Positions 7,986-18,049 are shown, counted from the stretch's first letter. The stretch: DNA of 30,821 bases from Marine Group II euryarchaeote MED-G33 (GCA_949538655.1 CATISE010000063.1:1-30821), one strand, 5' to 3'. Program-made: numbers and translations. Notes: a model not told the origin generated them from the sequence alone.

Positions 7986-10900
7986 CTAACCCCAGAATCG
8001 CCGTGTTCTTGCATATTGAACCTCAGCCTCATGAATTGCTTTGAGCAATGAATCGCGCTCTGAACCGGGGGGATATGCTCGTAAAATTCTCGTTGCCGTG
8101 TTTTCTCCAACACCGCGTGCCATGAGACAAAGAATGGCATCAATGCCTCGATTTTGAACCATCTCAGCATTTCGCATCATTCGGTTGCGTACATTGTCTT
8201 CTTCAGAAGCAACCCACTTTGCCAGGTCATCACCCAATCCCTCTCTAGCAACCGCTCGCATTGTCGCTTGACAAATTCCACAGACTCGTTCAATACTTGG
8301 ATATCTTGCAACACGGAATCGGGTCGACGTTTTGCACCGCAGACAAATCATTACAACACGTTCGTTCATCAATCGACTTTCCAAACGTCGTCGGACTTCG
8401 ACATTGGACCAATCGGGTAGTTGCATATCCCGTTCTGACCTTGGGGAGACGCCTAGAGCTCCAGGTGAACGTTGTTCGACCGTTACAATTCCATCTTGAA
8501 TCGCATGTAGTAAATCGGTTGTTCCTTCGACATCCATACGTTCGCTGAACAATTTATCCATCGCTTCATCCATCAAAGGTGTGCCTTTGTATCTCTGTGC
8601 AATGCCATGTAAGTTGACCTTCCTTGGATCAACACCTGAGCGCAAAACACCCATGACCTTGCAAACTTGGACCAGCCGCCAACGCAATTGTCTGCCGTTT
8701 GGAATTGTCACTCGTAGAATCGTGGCTAAATTTTCTGGTTTGGTTTCAGTCAACCATTCGACAACATGTGTTGCACGTAATCCTGGAACCTGCAAGCTGA
8801 TTCTGTACGGATCGACCAATACACGCCCCATATGTCCTTCAATTGTTGAGGCCATTGCCTGTAAGAAATGTGCCAGTGTCTCGTTGATTCGGCTTCCATG
8901 GCAAGAGTGAACGATAATCGCGTCGCGTCGCGTTTCAATGTCAAGGGTCCTCTCATCTGGAAGACTACTCGATGCATCGACATGTTCGACAACTTTGTCG
9001 ATTAATTTAGACAATGCATCTGGGGCGAGTGGATACTCATCAATATCGTATGATTCAGGTCGCCCACCGATTCGATCTAGACGGAGACCATCTTCCTGGT
9101 CATCTCTTTCTTCCCCTGTGGCCAATTCTCGAATGGCTCTTCTCAGTGCACCTACCTCACGGGCAATTTCAGCAGGTACAGGTGGTAATTCTCCGCTCCA
9201 AACAGGTGCGGTTCCACCAGATCCAACTGGTGCTACCAATAATTCTGTTTTCTCAGGATTCGCTTCGACAATTTCCCATGTTCTCCCCATGATGACAAAT
9301 CGCCTTGGAGCCCCATCTGTTTCTTCACCTGAATTATTCAGAGACAACACAAATGCTTCATCTACAGAACCGATTGCACGCCTAGAAACAACATCACGTA
9401 CAGTGTATCTTTGTTCATCAGGTATCATTGACAAATGTTCCATCATATACGATCGCGTTCTAGAACCCGCCGATGTCCACCCATGTTTGAGATGCTTGGG
9501 TACCAATTTTCGCATTCCATTCCTGAATAAATTCAATTTTTTGTCAGATAACTCGGCGATTTCATCTCGAGTTGGTCTTTCCGCTGGAAGAGTCGTTCCT
9601 TCTGCAAGTTGTCTCCATAACGATGGGGCCCATTCTAGGGGGTCGGATGCTTCTGGATCTTCAACCAATTTTAGCAGCCATCTGTCATCAAGAATTCTTG
9701 CCAATTCTCGAGTATTGTCATCAGTCCATTCACTGAAAATCGAAGTTCTCTGAAATATTGTCGTTGTGGCTGGAAGGGGAACAATACCTTCACAGAGTGT
9801 CATCATTACCATTTGATTTGCAGCAACAACACGAGGCATTCTACGCCATTGAACTCCTTCAATTTGGCCAGCAATACCCCTTCTTGCAATTACAGCAGAT
9901 TCGGCGATATCGTCACTTTCCCAGGAAATGAGATCCCCCCTCCCAGTTCCTCCAAGGGTATGCTCTGCCCTTCCAAGCCGTTGCAAGAGCCGATCCACGG
10001 CGCGTGGAGATTGAATTTGATGTACGTGCCGAATAGCGCCTACATCAATCCCCAATTCCAAACTGCTCGTACACACCAATGCATGTAATTCACCGCGTTG
10101 CAATCGGTCTTCCATATCTCGTCTCAAATCAGCGGCAAGGGAACCGTGATGTATTCCAATTTCTAGGGTTTCATCAAAGGTTGACAAACGGCTTGCAACC
10201 GTCTCTGCAGCATTTCGACTGTTCACGAATACCAAGGCGGGAGCATCTGCCTTGAGGCGCCCTGCCAGCATGCGAAGACTTGCCATCGCTTGGGGTGACG
10301 TATTGTGTTCCAGTGCAATTGCTTCATCAGTCTCTTCCGGTTGAGAACAAGTGATTCGTACTTCGGTGTTTCGAGGTGCATCTGCAAGAATCGCCTCACC
10401 TCGTTCAGGTGAGAGCCAACGGGCAACTTCATTTGGATTGCCGACCGTTGCTGAAAGCCCAATTCTTTGAATCACCCTCTTGGCTATTTCTTCAATTCTT
10501 GCCATTCCTACGAGGAGTTGAGATCCTCTTTCTGATGCGGCGACTTCATGCACTTCGTCAACAATGATTGCCCGAACGTTTTGCAAATGTTTTCGCAATC
10601 GTTTCCCAGTCAACATGATTTGCAATGTTTCCGGGGTGGTTACAAGGAGATGAGGTGGTTTTCGAGATTGACGGGTTCGTACCGATTGAGACGTATCTCC
10701 ATGTCGCAATCCAACCTCCAAGTTTACAACAGCAGCCAATCCCTCTAATCGTCGGTCAATATCTCGATTGAGTGCACGTAATGGTGTAACATACAGAATG
10801 GACATCGGCCCCCATTCCTGTGAATAACATGCTGAAAGAATAGGTAGAACTGCAGCCTCAGTTTTTCCAGACCCCGTCGGGGCAACAAGTATCCGATCCT

Positions 10901-11009
10901 GCCCGGAGAGTAGAGACTCGATGGCCGCTTCTTGGATTGGAGTCGGTGACCACTTTTGAGATTCCAAATGTGCCTGAAGAGGCTCACAAAGTCCCTCGTA
11001 GACCGACAT
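7986..11009 (-). CDS. lhr: Lhr-family superfamily 2 DNA helicase
   Basis: This is an ATP-dependent 3'-5' helicase of the archaeal Lhr group, probably acting in DNA repair or at stalled forks. From ATG 11009 it has 1007 residues. Helicase motifs appear in order: TPIQ (Q-motif region), APTGSGKT (43-50), TPLRALN, TTPETLQ, DEVHE (motif II, 151-155), SAT (186-188), HHGS, TSSLELGID and QRLGRAEH (motif VI, 343-350). A long Lhr-specific C-terminal region follows. Near the end a putative zinc knuckle uses Cys889, Cys892, Cys910 and Cys913, followed by a helix-hairpin-helix-like tail. The open frame continues upstream to 11054, but that extension encodes a GC-rich hairpin and is unlikely to be coding. 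The hairpin abuts the start codon, so translation may be controlled. Confidence 0.92.
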   Translation of the reverse strand: MSVYEGLCEPLQAHLESQKWSPTPIQEAAIESLLSGQDRILVAPTGSGKTEAAVLPILSACYSQEWGPMSILYVTPLRALNRDIDRRLEGLAAVVNLEVGLRHGDTSQSVRTRQSRKPPHLLVTTPETLQIMLTGKRLRKHLQNVRAIIVDEVHEVAASERGSQLLVGMARIEEIAKRVIQRIGLSATVGNPNEVARWLSPERGEAILADAPRNTEVRITCSQPEETDEAIALEHNTSPQAMASLRMLAGRLKADAPALVFVNSRNAAETVASRLSTFDETLEIGIHHGSLAADLRRDMEDRLQRGELHALVCTSSLELGIDVGAIRHVHQIQSPRAVDRLLQRLGRAEHTLGGTGRGDLISWESDDIAESAVIARRGIAGQIEGVQWRRMPRVVAANQMVMMTLCEGIVPLPATTTIFQRTSIFSEWTDDNTRELARILDDRWLLKLVEDPEASDPLEWAPSLWRQLAEGTTLPAERPTRDEIAELSDKKLNLFRNGMRKLVPKHLKHGWTSAGSRTRSYMMEHLSMIPDEQRYTVRDVVSRRAIGSVDEAFVLSLNNSGEETDGAPRRFVIMGRTWEIVEANPEKTELLVAPVGSGGTAPVWSGELPPVPAEIAREVGALRRAIRELATGEERDDQEDGLRLDRIGGRPESYDIDEYPLAPDALSKLIDKVVEHVDASSSLPDERTLDIETRRDAIIVHSCHGSRINETLAHFLQAMASTIEGHMGRVLVDPYRISLQVPGLRATHVVEWLTETKPENLATILRVTIPNGRQLRWRLVQVCKVMGVLRSGVDPRKVNLHGIAQRYKGTPLMDEAMDKLFSERMDVEGTTDLLHAIQDGIVTVEQRSPGALGVSPRSERDMQLPDWSNVEVRRRLESRLMNERVVMICLRCKTSTRFRVARYPSIERVCGICQATMRAVAREGLGDDLAKWVASEEDNVRNRMMRNAEMVQNRGIDAILCLMARGVGENTATRILRAYPPGSERDSLLKAIHEAEVQYARTRRFWG

Positions 11010-11035
11010 CGCCCTCTCCCCGTAGGGGGAGGGCG
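11010..11035. promoter_or_regulatory. GC-rich hairpin abutting the lhr start codon
   Basis: Arms CGCCCTCTCCCC (11010-11021) and GGGGGAGGGCG (11025-11035) flank a GTA loop, pairing fully apart from one bulged base. Read in the gene direction, the GGGGAG that could serve as lhr SD lies in the 3' arm and ATG follows at once. It may terminate the upstream giant gene, mask the lhr RBS, or both. Confidence 0.55.
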
Positions 11036-11076
11036 GGAATGCGTGACCCTTCAATCCGCCGAATCATGATAGGGGA

Positions 11077-14000
11077 TTATTCCCACCCATCATCGTCGTC
11101 TTCATCTTCCCATTCTTCCTCATCTTCATCTTCGTAGATGAGCTCTTCATCGTATAGACTGGTTGAACCTGAGAGCGATGTTTTCCATGTGATGATTGCG
11201 ATCACTGGAAGTAGAATCAACGCGAAAATGACACCGATGACTGTGAGTGGATTTTGTCGCCAACTGTCTACCCATCCAAGACCCCATGAATATTCAACAG
11301 AAACACCCGCTGACATTGAGTTGCCTTCTTCATCTACTTCGATGATTTCATTTTCAGCATCGACTACAACCGTGATTCGATCAATTCCTTCAGTGGCAGT
11401 CCAAGTACTGGTAAGTCTATATTCGCCACCACTGGGCAATCCTGTGAGCCTAACCGTGTCAATCACCTCTTCATCGACAATGAATTGTACAGAGAATGAG
11501 GACTCAGTCACGCCTCCAATGTTGGCGATTATTGCGATGACTTCAATTTCTGTACCTTCACTCACAGTATCTTGATCTAAGGTAACACTCTTGACGATGA
11601 GTTCTGCAACAGTCGCTCCTAGTCGAACCCATGCGAGGTCTTGGTCACCATCCAGATCTTCACGCTCACGAACGGGGTCGCTCTCGGTATTTGCGGCTCT
11701 TGGGAATTCATTCCCGGCCGCGTCGTGACCAGTGACCCAGAATCCAATCTTGTATCCACTTCGAGGGGTAACAAGGCCTCCACTCGTCAAGTCTACTTCT
11801 CCAATCCATTCCAAATGTGAACCATTCAATTGCATCGCCAGAGGCGAGATGCCAGCAGCAATTGTTCTGGCATCATCGCGCATCACCCAGTTCACCCATT
11901 GTGGTGACTGACTAAATGCGGCACATCGATCGTCACCTTCGAGCAATACACATTCTTCCCAACCGGAAAATCGTACTGGTAATGAGGTCAAATCAGATGC
12001 CGCTGAAATATCGATGACATCGACAGGAGACAATCGATGATGGACACGAGGTGGTGTGTGGTCTACCTGCAGCTGGAGTGTGGTTGCAACCGTATCGCGA
12101 GTCATATCCTCTCCACGACCGGGGACATTTCGAACTCCAGTGAGGAACGTTCTAGTTTCTGCACTCTGCAAAGCTGCGGCGGCTGTGAGTGGCACTTCGA
12201 TACTGAAAGCACCATCATCGGTCAAACTTCCATCTGACCAATATTGGACACCATCGAAAACTTCGACAGTTATCCCAAGGTCATTCGGAGCCGGTACCCC
12301 ACTGCTTTCATACACCACTCTTCCAGACCAGCGTAGCCGATCATCAGGTCGTACAGGAGTTGCATCATCTAGTGAACCAGTTCGCGGTTCAGCCACATCT
12401 TCTACGATATATGATGAAGCATCGAGGACCAAATCATTCTCAACGCTGAACGTATGTTCGATGAATTCGATTCGGGTTGGTGAGGTTGAACCGAGTTCCT
12501 TGTATTCGAGTGCAAGATCAGAGATGTCTTCATCTGGCCAATCCCACGAAAATTGGAAGTCAAAGTTCGTGTGAATCCACGGTAAACCAGTATCATTGGT
12601 CGAAACCTCAGCGGAACTGCTTGGTAGAACGGTGATGTACTCACTATCTGAAGTCCATGTATCCGTTCTTCCATTGAAGGAGATTCGTTGTTGATCACGT
12701 TCTGGATCAGGGCCTTCAAAGTCAAAGATGAGCGAAATATATTCGAAATCAATGATACCGTTTGCATCGACCAAGCCGATAGAAATTGATTGATCAGTTC
12801 CGCTGTAAACATCAGCGCCATCGGCATGTCCTTCCCAATTTAGACCGGTGAATACAGAGGCCATATCCTGACGGGTCCGATAGGTCGCTAAATCGTAAGA
12901 AAATCCTGGCCCATCGGTACCAACGATGACATTGCCCGCAGGGTCATGCCCTGATACGAAATAGGATACTCTGGCCATGTTGGGATTTCTCGAATCGTCG
13001 ATTTGGGCAAAGAAAATCTTCTCTTCATCCGTAGATGAATTGGTCATCGTTTGGGTCGCATACTCTTCAGAATCCGGTTGACCATTCCGATTTGAATCAT
13101 GGTCTGCTTCAACCCAATAATTGAGCGTCAGAGATTGAGGCTGACCCACTTCATCAGAGACGGTTACGGCGATTTGTTGGGTGGGTGAACTGGCTTCATA
13201 ATCGCCCTCAGTCGGCCAAGAATCAGTAACTTCTGGAGACGAACCATCGATTCTCAATGTGCGTTGCCACGATTCGTTTGTTGGCATTACCTTGGTCGGG
13301 TCCCGTACGTTGTAAGCCTGAACCTCAAATGTGACACCTTCGGGTATATCCATGTCTGGGACCGTGACTGAGATGAAGAACGAACCGTTTGGATTGGAAT
13401 TGTCCTTCCAATTGGAAGCGACAAAATCACCCTGACTGTCCTTGCGCGCTACACGGATGTCGAATACAGAGTTAAGGGGGGCATCTTGTGTGCCTTCAAA
13501 CCAAACTTGTCCTTGGAAGTGAACGGTTTCCCCAGCGACGACCCAATCATCATTTTGCAAGTCATCATTGACAACTTCACCTTCAACATCACGGATTGCA
13601 AACCAACCGAGTCCATACGATTGATTCACTACGATTCCAGCCCCTCCTGTGGACAGCGTCGCAGGGGAGAATCCGTTGTCATCCGTACAACTAATGCGCC
13701 ATCCAACGTTATTTTGCTCTGGGAAATCATCCGTGACGCGGAACATCCAGTGAATCTCAAAGATCCCATTCGACAAATTTGTCCAGGTAGCACTTTGGTC
13801 TGGGATAATCCAATCTTCAGGATCGTCATCAACCAATGTTCCATCCTCAGCCCAGGATAGTTTCGGAGCATCGCTATTGGGGGATGCGAGGAAGGTTAAT
13901 TCTGCATTTGTAATACTCAGTGCCTGATCACCAATGACATGCCGTGTCACGATTTCATAGGCCTCGCCACGCTCGTGTAGAACCATGTTTTCATCGAAAT

Positions 14001-16239
14001 TGATATCTAAATTCACAGTCACCATCGTGTATTCGATCCGCATCGATTTGATTTCGACTTTACCTTGAGTGGCGGAGTGAACTTTCACACCAACCACTTC
14101 AGTTCCAGTTCCGATTTGAGGGACAATGCAGTTGAAAGCATCCTCTAAATCACCATTCGTACCTGAAGATGTTGCAGTGGTTCTGCCCAAGAGGGTTCCA
14201 TCGTATTCCCATTCTTCGCCACCAACACTACAACCAGGATTGAGCGATGTACTACTATCGATGTCGTAAATGTCAATCTTGACATCTTGAGGTGCATTTT
14301 CGAAAAGTACGACATTGATGTCAGATAGAGTTGGTGTAAAAGCATTGGAAGTTCCAGCATCAAAATCAATACAGAGAGACATGTAACTTCCTGACAACGC
14401 AGAGAATGTAGCAGTCGAGCCTGAACTAGGAACATTGGTACGCGTTCCACTAGAACAAGCTGAAGATGATCTGAAATAAATGTCCAGTGAACTACCACCT
14501 GGTGTAGAGGCATTCCACCAAACCTGAGCAGCATCAGGGAATACCCCAGTACCAAGGTTGTAGTATCGAAGCCTCAACTGTCCATTCGATGCGTACGTGG
14601 ATAGATAGGACAGCCCGACGGTATCGATGAGTGGTGCAGCTGAAGCCGTTCCATTCAGCCATGCCCGCCAACCCAATTGGTTACCAGCATTTGCGAAGGT
14701 AATTGTATGGCCCACATTGTTGGCTTTTTTCCAGGTTGTTCCACCATCGTTGGTGACTTCAAAATCAACTGAGGTACCTGTTGGTTCCCATGTTACGGCA
14801 ACGTCAACTGAGAGTTTATTGATGGAAGCAGTTAGAGTTTTGATATTCGATGTAATAGTGGCACTGTTTGATGTTGGTGTCCCCATCCAATCTGCAGCAC
14901 CATTCCCTCGCATGATGATTTTACGACTGGTTGTTGATGTTGGACAGTATGAAGATGAAGCGTACAAGCAGGTGTGTGCAATTTCCCCATCGATATTATC
15001 CAATCCCATGGATGCATATGTTCGAGTGAATTCACCTTGTAGTTCAGGCCAACTTGATCCCATGTGGTAAATGTTCATCCATGAAACTCTATCAGATGCA
15101 CAGTAGCTGGTGGAAGCATAATAGTAACAGTAGACATTCACGGCAATTCTAGGCATTTGGACAACCAATCCAGTGGGTTTGAGGTATCCGGTAAACGTAC
15201 TGGACCCACCTCCACTTGCAATGGTTCCTAGACTCCAAGTTTGTAGGGCAATATTTGGCTGGCTTCGGCTAACTTTCCACAGATCCATGTTGTATAGATT
15301 TCCATTGCGTGTTCGTTGAACCACATACATATCATTCGTGTTTGGGTCAATGGAAACACCTCCGATTTCTGATGCCAACCAGTATTGTTCGCAGGTGTAA
15401 GAGCCCTCACTTACACTCCATTTTGAAATCGCACCATATGCTGAACTCGTGGATGTGTAAAATGAAACCATCCAAACGGTCCCATCACCATCGCTTGCCA
15501 TATCAGAGACATAGACTAGATTGCTAGAAGAACAGTTGTTTTGTGTGCCATACGAAATTGATGCTGTTGCTATGAATGCGCCTGTACTGGCATTGTATCG
15601 ATTAATGGAATTGAAGTTGTATCCACCCCATGTTCCAGTGAGACTTGAATATCGAATGACATGGTGCTCATTTCCTTGTTTGACCGTTGCACCGATATAC
15701 TGTCCAGGTGACTGCCCCCATGTACCTCCAGACAAACCAATTCGCCTTTCATCGGAGACTCCTTTGAATCCAGCCTCAGCCGCAGAAAAGTATTGTCCGG
15801 TAGTGTTCATGCTACCGCCAGAAGATGATGCGGCTTCGTTTGAATTGCTCATGGACCAATAGTCAGTAGTCTCTGTTGGGCGCAATTCCAATTCATCATT
15901 GTCAACTCCGAGATTCTGTCGATATCCATAATTCCATTTATTTTGACCACTAATGGACCATCCTTTCGTGGTCGTTCCTTGTCCTCCAAAGTCGGCATTG
16001 CTCGTCCGATTGAACCAACTTTGTGTTGATGAAGAACCTTCAATTTCTATTTCGACATCACTCACTTCAGCACCAAATGGAAGTGTTACACCGGGTGTAG
16101 CAGCATTTCCTCCTTGGCTGAATACATGTGTAAAGGTAGAAGATCCATCAGAAAATTGAGTTTCAGTCACAGCGGATGCAAACGGGATTGCAATGGAAAA
16201 TAGAAAAGTTGCAACGATAAAGATGGCTATTTTTCGCAT
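11077..16239 (-). CDS. Giant membrane-anchored surface protein (1720 residues) with CARDB-like domain and acidic tail
   Basis: A secretory signal peptide is clear (MRKIAIFIVATFLFSIAIPFASA). Residues about 150-350 contain repeated beta-propeller-like stretches (DMASDGDGTVWMV, GGVSIDPNTNDMYVV) rich in Tyr, Ser and Cys. The middle is a series of Ig-like, Thr/Asp-rich beta segments. Residues about 1545-1650 look like a CARDB cell-adhesion domain (VSEGTEIEVIAIIANIGG, then DAENEIIEVDEEGNS). One transmembrane helix follows near 1665-1685, then a short cytoplasmic tail of almost only Asp, Glu and Trp. It should be attached to the outer face of the membrane by its C-terminus. The acidic tail explains the TCATCTTC-like low-complexity DNA at 11096-11135. 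No enzyme motif was recognised. Adhesion, polymer binding or envelope structure is inference. Confidence 0.85.
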   Translation of the reverse strand: MRKIAIFIVATFLFSIAIPFASAVTETQFSDGSSTFTHVFSQGGNAATPGVTLPFGAEVSDVEIEIEGSSSTQSWFNRTSNADFGGQGTTTKGWSISGQNKWNYGYRQNLGVDNDELELRPTETTDYWSMSNSNEAASSSGGSMNTTGQYFSAAEAGFKGVSDERRIGLSGGTWGQSPGQYIGATVKQGNEHHVIRYSSLTGTWGGYNFNSINRYNASTGAFIATASISYGTQNNCSSSNLVYVSDMASDGDGTVWMVSFYTSTSSAYGAISKWSVSEGSYTCEQYWLASEIGGVSIDPNTNDMYVVQRTRNGNLYNMDLWKVSRSQPNIALQTWSLGTIASGGGSSTFTGYLKPTGLVVQMPRIAVNVYCYYYASTSYCASDRVSWMNIYHMGSSWPELQGEFTRTYASMGLDNIDGEIAHTCLYASSSYCPTSTTSRKIIMRGNGAADWMGTPTSNSATITSNIKTLTASINKLSVDVAVTWEPTGTSVDFEVTNDGGTTWKKANNVGHTITFANAGNQLGWRAWLNGTASAAPLIDTVGLSYLSTYASNGQLRLRYYNLGTGVFPDAAQVWWNASTPGGSSLDIYFRSSSACSSGTRTNVPSSGSTATFSALSGSYMSLCIDFDAGTSNAFTPTLSDINVVLFENAPQDVKIDIYDIDSSTSLNPGCSVGGEEWEYDGTLLGRTTATSSGTNGDLEDAFNCIVPQIGTGTEVVGVKVHSATQGKVEIKSMRIEYTMVTVNLDINFDENMVLHERGEAYEIVTRHVIGDQALSITNAELTFLASPNSDAPKLSWAEDGTLVDDDPEDWIIPDQSATWTNLSNGIFEIHWMFRVTDDFPEQNNVGWRISCTDDNGFSPATLSTGGAGIVVNQSYGLGWFAIRDVEGEVVNDDLQNDDWVVAGETVHFQGQVWFEGTQDAPLNSVFDIRVARKDSQGDFVASNWKDNSNPNGSFFISVTVPDMDIPEGVTFEVQAYNVRDPTKVMPTNESWQRTLRIDGSSPEVTDSWPTEGDYEASSPTQQIAVTVSDEVGQPQSLTLNYWVEADHDSNRNGQPDSEEYATQTMTNSSTDEEKIFFAQIDDSRNPNMARVSYFVSGHDPAGNVIVGTDGPGFSYDLATYRTRQDMASVFTGLNWEGHADGADVYSGTDQSISIGLVDANGIIDFEYISLIFDFEGPDPERDQQRISFNGRTDTWTSDSEYITVLPSSSAEVSTNDTGLPWIHTNFDFQFSWDWPDEDISDLALEYKELGSTSPTRIEFIEHTFSVENDLVLDASSYIVEDVAEPRTGSLDDATPVRPDDRLRWSGRVVYESSGVPAPNDLGITVEVFDGVQYWSDGSLTDDGAFSIEVPLTAAAALQSAETRTFLTGVRNVPGRGEDMTRDTVATTLQLQVDHTPPRVHHRLSPVDVIDISAASDLTSLPVRFSGWEECVLLEGDDRCAAFSQSPQWVNWVMRDDARTIAAGISPLAMQLNGSHLEWIGEVDLTSGGLVTPRSGYKIGFWVTGHDAAGNEFPRAANTESDPVREREDLDGDQDLAWVRLGATVAELIVKSVTLDQDTVSEGTEIEVIAIIANIGGVTESSFSVQFIVDEEVIDTVRLTGLPSGGEYRLTSTWTATEGIDRITVVVDAENEIIEVDEEGNSMSAGVSVEYSWGLGWVDSWRQNPLTVIGVIFALILLPVIAIITWKTSLSGSTSLYDEELIYEDEDEEEWEDEDDDDGWE

Positions 16240-16400
16240 AATTTACACTGCCCCGCCGACTGTCGGCTATGCCGACACCCGACGCCTTCGGTTTTCAATC
16301 TATTCCGGGCCCGTTAGGGCCCGTCAGAGGCGAACACTCAACAGTGCCAAGATGGTCGGCGGTTTAGGTCAGGAGGACATTCTGGCTTGGAGTTGGTTGT
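16240..16400. promoter_or_regulatory. 161-base divergent intergenic region with two hairpins
   Basis: This gap between the giant surface protein and the membrane protein at 16401 must hold both promoters. It contains TGTCGGC-TAT-GCCGACA (16261-16277) and CGGGCCC-GTTA-GGGCCCG (16306-16323), both perfect 7-bp dyads. CCGCCGAC (16253-16260) and GTCGGCGG (16355-16362) could pair across the whole region. No convincing TATA box was seen. An AGGAGG at 16371-16376 lies too far upstream to serve the GTG at 16401. Confidence 0.5.
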
Positions 16401-17201
16401 GTGAGTGGAATATTAGCCCCGTTGAAAAATTGGTGGGAAAGTCAGCGAGATCGCCATCTTTTCCTGCTTGGTACAATTACATTTATTTCAACATCAATCT
16501 TATTGTGGTCTATCGTTTACTTCTTCTTCCTCGGGGGCGCACAAGACCCTGATTTGGAGCATCTCAGAAATTGGACTTGGGCCGGTCTATTCGTTGGTTT
16601 CACCATCCTTGTTTTCGTCGCTCCTGAATTCATTCATTACCAAGGCAAGTGGAGTTTCTTGATGGAGGTCCTACAATCGACATCTCGAGCTGAGTTGGGT
16701 CGACAACGCAAAGAAGCCGAGGAGGCCGCAACCTTGCTCGGCTCCGTTTGGAGTGCACGTCTGAAATCACACTATGTTGAACACGGACTTGCCAAAGGAA
16801 AGGCAGCGAAAGTAAATCCTGAAGAAAAAGTGCCTGAGGACCTCATCATCAATTGGTGGGGTACTGAAGACTCACGACTTTCTCGAATGATTGGTGCCGA
16901 AGTATTCCGTGAACCTTGGCTGAACAGATCCCTGGGTTCGGTTGGATTTATTGTCACTATACTGCAATTTTGCAATATGGCATTTGGCATCGCACGCAAT
17001 GCGGCTCTAGAACGTGAAAACACGATCATCATCTGGGATTGGTTGAATGGAGAAACAATCAATTCAGTACCAGCACCCTATTTTGATGACATTTCAGGAT
17101 GGATTGTATTGTTCATCTCCTTGTTCTTACTCTGGGCCTCTTTCCCAGCATCTGGAGAAAGGCCTGAACCAACGGTCACCGAGACGGATGAAGAGGAGTG
17201 A
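16401..17201 (+). CDS. Membrane protein of unknown function, coupled to signal peptidase
   Basis: I do not recognise this family. The 266-residue protein has hydrophobic segments near 20-44, 58-78, 178-200 and 232-250. Between the second and third lies a charged soluble stretch of about 100 residues with a helical, Glu/Lys/Ala-rich part (RAELGRQRKEAEEAATLLG). The C-terminus is acidic. The start is GTG 16401 with GGAG eight bases before; no in-frame ATG lies nearby. The stop overlaps the start of the signal peptidase gene by four bases, which implies translational coupling. A role in protein export or envelope processing is suggested by that coupling only. Confidence 0.75.
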   Translation: MSGILAPLKNWWESQRDRHLFLLGTITFISTSILLWSIVYFFFLGGAQDPDLEHLRNWTWAGLFVGFTILVFVAPEFIHYQGKWSFLMEVLQSTSRAELGRQRKEAEEAATLLGSVWSARLKSHYVEHGLAKGKAAKVNPEEKVPEDLIINWWGTEDSRLSRMIGAEVFREPWLNRSLGSVGFIVTILQFCNMAFGIARNAALERENTIIIWDWLNGETINSVPAPYFDDISGWIVLFISLFLLWASFPASGERPEPTVTETDEEE

Positions 17202-18049
17202 GGTTGGTGGGTGAGGCTTGGTCTTGGATTAGAGAGACCATTCTTGCCGGAGGACTCATCGCGACATTGATCACTGTTCTCGTATTGATGACGGGTTCTT
17301 GGCCGCCGATGGTAGTCATCGAATCCAATTCTATGCAACATGACGCCAATGGCGAAGTGGGTTCAATCGATGCGGGCGATCTGGTTCTCGTAATGTCTGA
17401 TGAGCGAAAAAACATCATTACGTTTGCCGAGGCGACCGAGGAAGGTGGTGTTTACGAAGGCTACGAATCCCATGGGATGCCTGGTGATGTCATCATCTAT
17501 CTGAAAAACGGTGGAACCGATACACCCGTAATTCATCGAGCACTACTCGAGGTAGTCGCCAACGAATCAGGGGGGTGGGATGCTCTTGGTACTACTCTGA
17601 GAAATGTGGACACCATTACATGGACATTCGACATACTGTGCTCTTACCATGGTGGGGAATACAATCTCAAGATTGAGGATTGGGATCCAGTACACGCGGG
17701 TTATCTGACGAAGGGTGACAATAACGATTGCATGATCGATCAACCTGCAGCAAATTCTCAGAGTCAGGGCCCCGGTCTTTCCGCCACCAACTCTGATGGC
17801 AGTGTAGGTCCGGTTGAAACGGTCAAGCAGGAATGGGTTGTTGGAATTGCTGGAGCCGAAATTCCATGGGTTGGTGCCATCAAGTTGGGTTTGTCTAACA
17901 ACAGTGATTCGGTTCCGGGGTCAAGCTGGACAAAACTTGCCATTACGGCATTTGTACTGCTCGCGATTCCAGCAATATGGGAACGATTTGCCAATCGTGT
18001 GATGGAAACATCTCCCGAGGCATTGCAAGCCCAACGTGAAGAAGAATGA
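17198..18049 (+). CDS. Signal peptidase I, archaeal/Sec11 type
   Basis: It removes signal peptides from exported proteins at the outer face of the membrane. The 283-residue protein has an N-terminal membrane helix (about 14-34), the catalytic ESNSMQH box with Ser45, GDVIIY (96-101), the PVIHR box with His113, and TKGDNND (171-177), which holds candidate Asp residues of the archaeal/ER-type Ser-His-Asp site. A His in place of the bacterial catalytic Lys marks it as S26B. A second helix lies near 245-262. It contains an insertion of about 60 residues between the His and Asp boxes compared with short archaeal forms. It starts with GTG 17198, overlapping the upstream gene, and is tail to tail with a site-2 protease. 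The secreted proteins in this window are plausible clients. Confidence 0.88.
   Translation: MRLVGEAWSWIRETILAGGLIATLITVLVLMTGSWPPMVVIESNSMQHDANGEVGSIDAGDLVLVMSDERKNIITFAEATEEGGVYEGYESHGMPGDVIIYLKNGGTDTPVIHRALLEVVANESGGWDALGTTLRNVDTITWTFDILCSYHGGEYNLKIEDWDPVHAGYLTKGDNNDCMIDQPAANSQSQGPGLSATNSDGSVGPVETVKQEWVVGIAGAEIPWVGAIKLGLSNNSDSVPGSSWTKLAITAFVLLAIPAIWERFANRVMETSPEALQAQREEE

Noticed and set aside
8938..9753. 271-residue plus-strand ORF inside the lhr helicase gene
   Set aside because: Its product is Ser/Arg/Thr-rich with no recognisable domain, and the opposite strand encodes conserved Lhr sequence throughout. It is a shadow frame.
11096..11135. TCATCTTC-like tandem repeat DNA
   Set aside because: It is low-complexity coding sequence for the Asp/Glu-rich tail of the 1720-residue protein, not a CRISPR or satellite repeat.
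12056..12574. 172-residue plus-strand ORF inside the giant surface protein gene
   Set aside because: Ser/Thr/Arg-rich composition with no domain; the minus strand carries the continuous long ORF with signal peptide and CARDB region.
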